In this document: positions 1 through 5,849 of the stretch, piece by piece
Layout of the letters: each line of letters starts with the position of its first letter
Position numbering within the stretch: position 1 is the first letter of the stretch
Origin: an uncultured Eubacteriales bacterium
GTDB taxonomy: Bacteria; Bacillota; Clostridia; Lachnospirales; Lachnospiraceae
NCBI GenBank assembly: GCA_900313765.1
Contig: OMSN01000070.1
Location: 1-7,791 of the forward strand
Length of the DNA: 7,791 bases
Direction of reading: 5' to 3'
Translations under genes and position numbers: made by a program
The notes under the pieces: model-generated
Told to the model about the DNA's origin: nothing
The model's input: the letters and a program-made list of their open reading frames with translations, nothing else
Database searches by the model: none

Positions 1-191
1 TGGAGATCTGCAGCCGTCCGGTATCCTTTGAATCCATCCTTCGGGAGATCTTTGACCGTTTCCATCTGACAATGAATTATGAACAGCATGCATTGATCGG
101 AAGCACTGTCCGTTCCTATCTTACCTGGCTGAAAGAGCAGGGACGCCTGCAGACTTCATTTGAAAACAATACTCTGCTGTGGAATTCATAA
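1..191 (+). CDS. C-terminal end of a probable MBL-fold metallo-hydrolase (partial)
   Basis: The frame is open from the left edge (codons start at position 3) to TAA at 189-191, so about 62 C-terminal residues are visible. They end in the motif TVRSYLTWLKEQGRL followed by a short strand finishing LLWNS. This alpha-alpha-beta pattern resembles the small winged-helix C-terminal domain found after the catalytic domain in many clostridial metallo-beta-lactamase-fold hydrolases. That match is from memory of the family and not from a search. No metal-binding HxHxDH motif is visible because the catalytic part lies outside the window, so the reaction cannot be stated. A MATE exporter follows on the same strand after a 78-nt gap. 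The alternative is a winged-helix regulator end. The reading frame is secure; the family is moderately so. Confidence 0.55.
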   Translation, partial: EICSRPVSFESILREIFDRFHLTMNYEQHALIGSTVRSYLTWLKEQGRLQTSFENNTLLWNS

Positions 192-269
192 GTCTTTGCT
201 TGCATTTTGCTGCGGAAAGGAGTAGAACAACCTGGAACGTTTTATGGGAGATTAACAGCAGGATAAGAC
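192..269 (+). other. Intergenic gap before the MATE gene; RBS at 260-263
   Basis: This 78-nt gap contains no clear intrinsic terminator. The only promoter-like pair I find, TTGCAT at 200-205 and TAGAAC at 223-228 with 17 nt between them, is weak. AAAGGAG at 216-222 looks like a Shine-Dalgarno sequence but has no start codon at a usable distance. AGGA at 260-263, six bases before ATG 270, fits as the ribosome binding site of the exporter. Read-through from the upstream gene is therefore possible. Confidence 0.35.
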
Positions 270-1622
270 ATGGTACACAGTATGACACAGGGGAAGCCGA
301 TCCGGCTGATCCTATCCTTTTCCATCATGGTTCTTCTGGGCGATTTGTTCCAGCAGTTCTACAATATCATGGACGCAGTAATCGTCGGGCGGTCCCTCGG
401 GCCGGAAGCTCTGGCTGCGGTCGGCGCGACGAGCAGTGTCCAGTTTCTGATCCTCGGCTTCGGCATGGGGATCTGTATGGGTTTCGCCATTCCTATTTCT
501 CAGAGATTCGGCGCTCAGGATTATTCCAACATGCGCCGCTATATCCGGCATGGCTGGATCCTGATCGCTGTGATCGCGGCACTGTTTACCATTGTGTGTT
601 CGCTCCAGACAGGTCCTATCCTGCGTCTGCTGTCAGTCGGCGACAATATCTTCCCGATGACATACAGTTACCTGTTCATCATCTATCTGGGCATCCCATG
701 TACACTTCTCTATAATTACGTCGCCAATATTCTCCGGGCACTGGGAGACAGCCGGACTCCGTTTCTGTTTCTGGTTCTGTCCGCCTGTATGAATATCGTA
801 CTGGATCTTCTGTTTATCCGTGTATTCCACTGGGGATGCGGCGGGGCTGCGTTTGCAACGATCCTGTCTCAGGGTGTCAGCGGAGTGCTGAGTTTTCTCT
901 ATATGCGCCGGCACTACAGGATATTAAGGATGGAGCCGGATGAGAAAGGCTGGCGTTTCAGTACCGCCAAAAAGCTGCTGAGCATGGGGATTCCCATGGG
1001 GCTCCAGTTTTCCATCACGGCCATCGGCATGATGGTCATGCAGTCTTCGATCAATGCGCTTGGAAGTGACTACTCTTCCGCGTTCACTGCAGCGAGCAGG
1101 CTGAAAGTGTTCCTGATGGCTCCGATCAATGCACTCGGATCCGGCGCCTCGACTTTTGTCGGCCAGAACTACGGGGCAAGGAAACCGGAGCGCATCCGTC
1201 AGGGCGTCGTCCAGACTGTGTTATGCGGAGTCGTCTACACCGTGATCTCCGGTCTGATCATGATCCTTCTCGGACGCCGGCTGACCCTGATCTTCCTTGC
1301 CAATGGAGAAGGGGTCGCCCAGATCCTGGGGCATTCGGCCTATTATATGCGCTGTATGGGATATGCCTGGTGGCTGCTCGCCTTCCTGATCATCATCCGG
1401 ATGAGCACGCAGGGACTTGGCTACTCGGATCTTGCGGTAATGGGCGGCATAATGGAGATGACAGCACGTTCCTTCGTCTGTCTGTTCCTTGCACCGCGGT
1501 TTGGCTATGACGCGATCGTATGGGCGGATCAGTCCGCATGGCTTATGGCCACCGTCTATATTATCCCGGTCTTTGTATACTGTATGAAGAAGGTCAGGAA
1601 TCGTCTTGCAAAATCCTCTTAA
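270..1622 (+). CDS. MATE family multidrug/Na+(H+) antiporter
   Basis: This 450-residue integral membrane protein has the usual length and twelve-helix pattern of MATE exporters, which expel cationic drugs or metabolites in exchange for Na+ or H+. The N-terminus carries the family signature, with FQQFYNIMDAVIVGR at about residues 27-41 (conserved Q, YN and D35). The end of the first helix pair reads PISQRFGAQDYSNMRR. The second half repeats this architecture, with KLLSMGIPMGLQFS and then FVGQNYGARKPERIRQG, the internal duplication typical of the fold. The chosen start, ATG 270, has AGGA six bases upstream. The ATG at 282 (residue 5) is less well placed. The substrate cannot be predicted. Clostridial genomes carry many such paralogues, and no regulator gene lies next to this one in the window. 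The family assignment is very secure. Confidence 0.95.
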   Translation: MVHSMTQGKPIRLILSFSIMVLLGDLFQQFYNIMDAVIVGRSLGPEALAAVGATSSVQFLILGFGMGICMGFAIPISQRFGAQDYSNMRRYIRHGWILIAVIAALFTIVCSLQTGPILRLLSVGDNIFPMTYSYLFIIYLGIPCTLLYNYVANILRALGDSRTPFLFLVLSACMNIVLDLLFIRVFHWGCGGAAFATILSQGVSGVLSFLYMRRHYRILRMEPDEKGWRFSTAKKLLSMGIPMGLQFSITAIGMMVMQSSINALGSDYSSAFTAASRLKVFLMAPINALGSGASTFVGQNYGARKPERIRQGVVQTVLCGVVYTVISGLIMILLGRRLTLIFLANGEGVAQILGHSAYYMRCMGYAWWLLAFLIIIRMSTQGLGYSDLAVMGGIMEMTARSFVCLFLAPRFGYDAIVWADQSAWLMATVYIIPVFVYCMKKVRNRLAKSS

Positions 1623-1631
1623 CAAATGAAT

Positions 1632-1658
1632 GAACAGGTACTAAAATGAGTACCGTTT
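1632..1658 (+). repeat. Inverted repeat (hairpin or operator) between exporter and antiporter
   Basis: GGTACT (1637-1642) and AGTACC (1649-1654) are perfect inverted repeats around a 6-nt centre, AAAATG. If the A at 1636 bulges, GAAC (1632-1635) can also pair with GTTT (1655-1658), with one G-T pair at the base. No T-run follows, so it is a poor intrinsic terminator. It could be a weak attenuating or processing hairpin, or a dyad operator for the antiporter gene, which begins 42 nt further on. I found no convincing -35/-10 pair in the gap. Confidence 0.4.
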
Positions 1659-1700
1659 GTGACTTGATGGAGAAATGACAACTATGGAAAGAAGGTATGT

Positions 1701-3002
1701 ATGAGTCTGTTCTTATCAATTTCAGCTGCGCTGTTCGCGGGGCTGATGCTTACTCGTGTGTTCAAATGGATGGGGTTTAATTTCCCGGATGTCACTGCTT
1801 TTCTGATCGCAGGACTTCTGATCGGTCCGTACGGTCTGGGAAGGCTTGGAATCAATGGTTTTGGCTTCGTCTCAGAGGAAGCGGTCCAGAGCATCAGCCA
1901 GATCAATACGGCAGCGCTGGGCTTCATTGCATTTTCGATCGGCAGTGAGTTCCGGCTTTCTTCTCTGAAGCATACAGGGAAGACCGCCACTGTGATCGGC
2001 ATCTTCCAGGCAGTGATGGCTACGATTCTTGTAGATGCAGCCTTGATTGCCCTTCATTTTATACTGGGTGAAGAGGTTCTGCCTCTCAGTGCCGCAATCA
2101 CTCTCGGAGCGATCGCTTCTGCAACTGCTCCTGCTGCCACGCTGATGGTCGTGCGGCAGTACAAGGCAAACGGTCCGCTGACCAGGCTCCTGCTGCCGAT
2201 CGTTGCCCTGGATGACGCAGTTGGTCTGGTTCTGTTTTCAGTCTCCTTCGGTATCGCCATGGCGCTCAAAGGCGGTAACCTTGACATGATCTCCATAGTT
2301 GTCAATCCGATTCTTGAGATCATATGCTCGGTACTGCTGGGAGGTGTTCTCGGCTATATTCTGACCCAGCTGGAGAAACTGTTCTACTCCAACAGTAACC
2401 GACTGTCCATGACGATCACATTTGTCTTCCTGACGATCGCGCTCTCCTATCTTGAGATTCCGGTCGGCAAGGCAACGATCTCCTTCTCGTCTCTTCTTGT
2501 CTGCATGATGCTGGGAACCGTATTCTGCAATACCAGTGAGTTTTCAGAAGATATCATGACGAGGGCAGAGAAATGGACGTCGCCCCTGAACGTCGCATTC
2601 TTTGTACTGAGCGGCGCCGAGCTGGAACTTGGAGTATTCACGCATATGGAGTATGTCCTGATCGGCGTCATGTTCATCCTGGCCCGTTCTCTCGGTAAAT
2701 ACCTGGGAGCCAGGATCTCCAGTACTGCCATGGGATGTGATCAGAATATCCGAAAGTATCTGGGCATCACTCTCCTTCCGCAGGCTGGTGTCGCCATCGG
2801 TATGTGCAATCAGGCAGCCGCTCTTGGCGGTGCAGAGAGTTCCGTAATCAGAAATGTTACCCTGTTCGCTGTTCTTGTCTATGAGCTGACAGGTCCGTTC
2901 ATGACAAGAGAAGCGCTTACAAAAGCCGGCGAGATCGTGGTCAAGCCAGCCGAGAAACAGAGCAGGAACCGTTTCAAGGCCCAGGGAACGGGAAGAGCAT
3001 AA
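1701..3002 (+). CDS. CPA2-type cation:proton antiporter (Na+/H+ exchanger domain)
   Basis: This 433-residue membrane protein belongs to the monovalent cation:proton antiporter-2 superfamily, which exchanges Na+ or K+ for protons across the cytoplasmic membrane. The core signature is clear. SATAPAATLMVVRQY (about 140-154) forms the broken helix, followed by LPIVALDDAVGLVLF with the acidic pair D171/D172. A late helix, ILARSLGKYLGARI, carries R329 and K333, and LLPQAGVAIGM sits at about 358-368. In characterised relatives a DD or ND pair at this site goes with electrogenic exchange; applying that here is inference. The protein stops about 30 residues after its last helix, with no TrkA-N/RCK or universal stress domain, unlike KefB/KefC. 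ATG 1701 has AAGG at 1692-1695, five bases upstream. It may share a transcript with the MATE gene 78 nt upstream. The ion specificity is unknown. Confidence 0.92.
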   Translation: MSLFLSISAALFAGLMLTRVFKWMGFNFPDVTAFLIAGLLIGPYGLGRLGINGFGFVSEEAVQSISQINTAALGFIAFSIGSEFRLSSLKHTGKTATVIGIFQAVMATILVDAALIALHFILGEEVLPLSAAITLGAIASATAPAATLMVVRQYKANGPLTRLLLPIVALDDAVGLVLFSVSFGIAMALKGGNLDMISIVVNPILEIICSVLLGGVLGYILTQLEKLFYSNSNRLSMTITFVFLTIALSYLEIPVGKATISFSSLLVCMMLGTVFCNTSEFSEDIMTRAEKWTSPLNVAFFVLSGAELELGVFTHMEYVLIGVMFILARSLGKYLGARISSTAMGCDQNIRKYLGITLLPQAGVAIGMCNQAAALGGAESSVIRNVTLFAVLVYELTGPFMTREALTKAGEIVVKPAEKQSRNRFKAQGTGRA

Positions 3003-3018
3003 AAGTTTCAGCAATAAT

Positions 3019-3060
3019 AAAGCCGCAGGCTGCATCATGCAGGCTCTGCGGCTTATTTTT
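3019..3060 (+). terminator. Strong intrinsic terminator, possibly bidirectional
   Basis: The 9-bp arms AAGCCGCAG (3020-3028) and CTGCGGCTT (3046-3054) enclose a second inner dyad, CTGCA-TCA-TGCAG (3030-3042). ATTTTT follows at 3055-3060. It lies 17 nt after the antiporter stop. On the opposite strand the same stem is followed by TATTATT, so it could also end the leftward importer transcript, whose last gene stops at 3096. Confidence 0.9.
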
Positions 3061-3095
3061 ATCCAATTGGCAATAGGGGCATCCCCGTTCCCGCA

Positions 3096-3893
3096 TCATG
3101 CATACAATGCGTCATGCAGCTGCGTCCAAAATGCGCCGTATCCGGGTGAATCCGGTGTGACAGGTTTTGGAATCGGGTTCTTCTGGTCGACGACAATATC
3201 GCCGCCTGTCTGAAGAACAATGATCCTGGTTCCCAGCGAGATCGCTTCCAGAATATTATGTGTAATGAACAGGATCGTGCAGTCTTCCTGTTCATGAAGG
3301 TGCATCAGTTCCTTCTGGAGCTTGGTCCTTGTCATGGCATCCAGCGCTGCGAAGGGCTCATCCATAAGAATGATGCTCGGCTTCAGCGCAAACGCCTTGG
3401 CGATCGCAACTCGCTGCTTCATGCCTCCGGACAGCTGATACGGATAATAGTTCTGGTATCCGTCCAGTTTGACTTTTCTCAGAGCAGAATCCGATCTTTT
3501 CTTCAGTTCCGCTTTGTCTTTGATCCCCTGCAGCCTGAGACCATACTGGATATTTTTCTCTACCGTCTTCCAGGGGAATAACTGATTGAAATCCTGGAAG
3601 ATCATGATCCGGTCTGTGCCCGGTCCGGTCTCCAGTTTTCCATTGACCAGGACATCACCCTCATAAGACTCGAAGCCTGCTACACAGCGGAGCATCGTCG
3701 TCTTTCCGCAGCCGGAAGGACCGAGGATACAGAGGAACTCGGAAGGATCCACCGTAAGATTCAGATCATTGAGTACTTCCGTTTTTTCTTTTTTTCCTGA
3801 ATTGAGAAATGCTTTCGTCAGTCCGCGGATCTCCAGGATGGGCCTGGTCTCCTCCGCTGCCGGACTGTTCTTTGTCTTATCAGCCGCGCTCAT
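3096..3893 (-). CDS. ABC importer ATP-binding protein, NitT/TauT/SsuB type
   Basis: This 265-residue cytoplasmic ATPase energises the importer encoded by the two genes transcribed before it. All ABC motifs are present in order: Walker A GPSGCGKTT (58-66), Q-loop around IFQDFNQLFPWKTV (Q100), signature LSGGMKQRVAIAKA (154-166), Walker B IILMDEP followed by FAALD (174-185), and the switch histidine in ITHN (H212). The Q-loop wording with LFPW and a short C-terminal tail without a regulatory domain are typical of the nitrate/sulfonate/taurine subfamily. The ATG at 3893 overlaps the permease stop in an ATGA arrangement, which suggests translational coupling. GGGGG lies about 8 bases upstream. An in-frame ATG at 3908 would add five residues. 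The frame stays open much further upstream inside the permease gene, but that extension is a shadow in the wrong frame. Confidence 0.95.
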   Translation of the reverse strand: MSAADKTKNSPAAEETRPILEIRGLTKAFLNSGKKEKTEVLNDLNLTVDPSEFLCILGPSGCGKTTMLRCVAGFESYEGDVLVNGKLETGPGTDRIMIFQDFNQLFPWKTVEKNIQYGLRLQGIKDKAELKKRSDSALRKVKLDGYQNYYPYQLSGGMKQRVAIAKAFALKPSIILMDEPFAALDAMTRTKLQKELMHLHEQEDCTILFITHNILEAISLGTRIIVLQTGGDIVVDQKNPIPKPVTPDSPGYGAFWTQLHDALYA

Positions 3894-4702
3894 TTTGTCA
3901 TCCCCCATTTCTTCACCGTCGCATTCTCGATCGGATTCAGAATACCGTACTGTACGATCAGTCCGATGATAATGATCACGATCAGAGTCGCATACATCTC
4001 GGCATTGTTCATGTTTGTTCTCATCTGATTGATGAACAGACCGATTCCGGGAGATGAAGCGATACCAAAGATCATTTCTGCTGAGATAAGGCCTCTCCAT
4101 GCTCTTGCCCAGCCGACTTTCAGCCCGGACACAATGTATGTCGTTGCCGCCGGAATATAGACTCCGAACAGAAGCTGTGCGCTGCCCATTCCCAGATTGC
4201 GGCCGGCTTCCAGATAGATCTCCGGAACTGCCTTGAAGCCATCCAGAACGTTTCTGGACATGGGCCAGAGAACAGCATGCACGACCAGGAATACGATGAC
4301 TCCGGGTTTCACGCCGAAGATTACGATGACAACCGGGAGCAGTGCCACACCGGGCAGAAGGTCGAAGATCGACACACACAGATTAAAGATCGTGTCGATC
4401 GTCTTGCTGACCATGCTCAGGCCGGACAGGATAAATGCCAGGCCGACTCCGATGCACAAGCCCTCGAGCAGCAGACCCATGGAATTCAGAATATAGATCC
4501 ACAGTGAAGTGCCTGCATACCCGAATGTAAAATTGCGAATAAACGCTGCCCAGATCGATTCCAGTGTCGGAAACACGATCTCGGAGCGTTTGCCGAATAC
4601 GTGTGCCTTTGCCGTGATCTCCCAGATCACGAGAAGCAGTATGATAAATATAACCTTAGTAAGGAGCGCCCGGCGGCGCTCCTTTTTTTCCATCATATCC
4701 AT
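3890..4702 (-). CDS. ABC importer permease, NitT/TauT/SsuC type
   Basis: This 270-residue permease with about six membrane helices forms the channel of the importer. A short basic N-terminus (KKERRR) precedes the first helix (about 15-30). The cytoplasmic EAA loop that docks on the ATPase reads YLEAGRNLGMGSAQLLFGVYIPAA (about 163-186), with the family's spacing of EA, G and the later P. It is followed by GLKVGWARAWRGLISAEM, characteristic of the SsuC/TauC branch. ATG 4702 is used with GAGGA 9 bases upstream; the ATGs at codons 3 and 4 are possible alternatives. The gene starts 24 nt after the binding-protein stop and overlaps the ATPase start by 4 nt. Codons about 7-14 form a perfect stem-loop, listed separately. 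The family is secure and the substrate is unknown. Confidence 0.95.
   Translation of the reverse strand: MDMMEKKERRRALLTKVIFIILLLVIWEITAKAHVFGKRSEIVFPTLESIWAAFIRNFTFGYAGTSLWIYILNSMGLLLEGLCIGVGLAFILSGLSMVSKTIDTIFNLCVSIFDLLPGVALLPVVIVIFGVKPGVIVFLVVHAVLWPMSRNVLDGFKAVPEIYLEAGRNLGMGSAQLLFGVYIPAATTYIVSGLKVGWARAWRGLISAEMIFGIASSPGIGLFINQMRTNMNNAEMYATLIVIIIIGLIVQYGILNPIENATVKKWGMTK
4661..4689 (+). terminator. Terminator-like hairpin inside the permease start, facing antisense
   Basis: The arms AAGGAGCGCC (4661-4670) and GGCGCTCCTT (4675-4684) pair perfectly over 10 bp around the 4-nt loop CGGC. Ts run from 4683 to 4689. On the + strand this has every feature of a Rho-independent terminator, yet it lies within the N-terminal codons of the leftward permease gene (19 to 42 nt into it). 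In the sense mRNA the same stem forms without a U-tract. It could stop antisense transcription, or act in the operon mRNA as a block or stabilising element between binding protein and permease. The structure is certain in sequence; the role is inference. Confidence 0.65.
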
Positions 4703-4726
4703 AGATAGACTTCCTCTGTCAGATCC

Positions 4727-5716
4727 TCAGTTGCCCTGTACATTCTCAAATACCAGATTCTCGTATGTACCCGGATCGATATCGATGAATTTGTTCGCAA
4801 ACATGAACTGTGCGATCTCTTCCACTCCTGTGGTCTCCACGGAGTAGGAGCCCTTCTTCAGATATTCTATCTCATCTTCTACCGAATTGCCATCGAATTC
4901 ACTTGTGATCGCAGCAGCATCTTCCAGATTCTCATTCAGATACGCTGTTCCCTCTGCGATTCCCTGAACCAGTGCATTGTAGAGCGCCGGGTTCTCTTCG
5001 TAGATGGTCTCTGAAGCAATGCCAACCAGGAAGGTTGTGTCCTTCGAGTAGCTCTTGTCGATGTCACCGACTGCATGCAGTGTGTCATCTGCCTGCTCCT
5101 GGAAGATGTAGGGGCTGGAGGTCAGATGTGCCGCCACAGTTCCTGACAGAAGTGCAGCCATGCCATCCGGGTGCTTCATTGCTACGATGTTGGAATCCAG
5201 CGCATGGGCATCATATCCCTGTGCGTCCAGTGCCATTGCCAGCATGATGTGCTGGATCGAACCGATATTGACAAGCGCAATCTGGTTATCGGAACCGATC
5301 AGATCATCAAAGCTCTGGATGGATTCATCCGCCGTCATCATTCCATGTTCCTGGCCGCAGAGATTCGTAAAGATCTTATAGCCCAGTTCCTTGGAGATTC
5401 CGCTGATTGCTGGAGCAACCCCCATGAAGCCTGCATCCAGATCACCGGACGCGATCGCCGTATTGATGTCAGCACCTGAACTCATCTGGTTCCAGGTGAT
5501 CGTCAGATCTGCACCTGTTGCCTCTTTGTAAGCCTTCTCGATCAGACCTTCCTGCTGAGCGATTGTAACTGCTGCATATCCAAGTCCATACTGATAAGCC
5601 AGTGACAGCTCGGCATCTCCCGCAGCCTCTGTCTCACCCGCATATACTGCGCCTGCAGGAACCGCCATCATAAGAGTCAGTCCCAGTGCAACCATTTTCT
5701 TCATCATCTTGGTCAT
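4727..5716 (-). CDS. ABC importer substrate-binding protein, NMT1/SsuA-like
   Basis: This 329-residue secreted protein captures the importer's ligand and delivers it to the permease. The start ATG at 5716 has GGAAGGA at 5724-5730 on the minus strand, 7 bases away. The open frame runs 38 codons further upstream but has no comparable start. Residues 1-26 are a signal peptide: basic MTKMMKK, a hydrophobic core, and a likely type I site after AVYA. No lipobox cysteine is present; the only cysteine is C120. The mature part starts with the family pattern LAYQYGLGYAAVTIAQQEGLIEKA, then MSSGADINTAIASGDLDAGFMGVAPAI (about 78-104), the ligand-cleft wording of SsuA/NMT1-like proteins. Such proteins bind sulfonates, taurine, nitrate or pyrimidine precursors, and nothing here picks among these. 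It is the first gene of the three-gene importer operon. Confidence 0.92.
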   Translation of the reverse strand: MTKMMKKMVALGLTLMMAVPAGAVYAGETEAAGDAELSLAYQYGLGYAAVTIAQQEGLIEKAYKEATGADLTITWNQMSSGADINTAIASGDLDAGFMGVAPAISGISKELGYKIFTNLCGQEHGMMTADESIQSFDDLIGSDNQIALVNIGSIQHIMLAMALDAQGYDAHALDSNIVAMKHPDGMAALLSGTVAAHLTSSPYIFQEQADDTLHAVGDIDKSYSKDTTFLVGIASETIYEENPALYNALVQGIAEGTAYLNENLEDAAAITSEFDGNSVEDEIEYLKKGSYSVETTGVEEIAQFMFANKFIDIDPGTYENLVFENVQGN

Positions 5717-5731
5717 AACGTATTCCTTCCC

Positions 5732-5760
5732 GACCGGCAGAATGAATGCTTCCGCCCGTC
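5732..5760 (-). promoter_or_regulatory. Leader hairpin abutting the binding-protein Shine-Dalgarno
   Basis: In the minus-strand RNA, GAC then GGCGGAA pairs with TTCTGCC then GTC across a 7-nt loop (GCATTCA). This gives 10 pairs with a single G-G mismatch between the two segments. One of the pairs is a G-U wobble that would be an A-C mismatch on the other strand, so the fold belongs to the importer mRNA. The stem ends one base before the GGAAGGA ribosome binding site. It may tune translation initiation or protect the mRNA 5' end. I do not recognise a known riboswitch in this leader, which is only about 79 nt long. Confidence 0.5.
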
Positions 5761-5773
5761 TGATAATGTTTTG

Positions 5774-5788
5774 CTTATGTCGAATAAG
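5774..5788. repeat. Short inverted repeat CTTAT-N5-ATAAG just downstream of the importer promoter
   Basis: CTTAT (5774-5778) and ATAAG (5784-5788) are perfect inverted repeats around GTCGA. They lie about 7 to 21 nt after the predicted transcription start of the importer operon, a usual place for a repressor operator. A further ACTTAT lies upstream of the -35 element at 5836-5841, inverted relative to ATAAGT at 5784-5789. The arms are short, so chance is possible. Confidence 0.35.
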
Positions 5789-5801
5789 TATTACGTTATA
5801 G

Positions 5802-5830
5802 ATGATACACAGGATCGCCCTGGTTGTCAA
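5802..5830 (-). promoter_or_regulatory. Sigma-A type promoter of the ABC importer operon
   Basis: Reading the minus strand, TTGACA (complement of 5825-5830) is separated by exactly 17 nt from TATCAT (complement of 5802-5807). This is a full match to the -35 consensus and five of six to the -10. Transcription would begin near 5795, giving a leader of about 79 nt before ATG 5716. The -35 sits in a small odd palindrome, GTTG-A-CAAC. It begins 19 nt after the stop of the reductase gene on the same strand, so the importer has its own promoter and need not depend on read-through. Confidence 0.8.
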
Positions 5831-5849
5831 CTGTTACTTATCAATTTTG

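Noticed and set aside
1684..1704. Six-residue open frame (MERRYV) overlapping the antiporter start
   Set aside because: Such mini-frames arise often by chance, and it has no distinct ribosome binding site. The AAGG used by the antiporter lies inside it.
2544..3038. 164-codon leftward open frame opposite the antiporter C-terminus, running into the terminator
   Set aside because: Its start lies inside the terminator hairpin and its composition is that of an antisense shadow of a membrane protein gene.
3894..4379. Upstream extension of the ATPase reading frame, giving a 427-residue open frame
   Set aside because: The extra residues are low-complexity and basic without any ABC similarity. They overlap the permease gene in another frame, while ATG 3893 lies at a normal ATGA junction.
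5717..5800. Known riboswitch in the importer leader
   Set aside because: The leader is short and I could not match it to the guanidine, preQ1, SAM or NMT1-associated (xanthine) motifs by eye. The hairpin is therefore listed only as a structure of unknown role.
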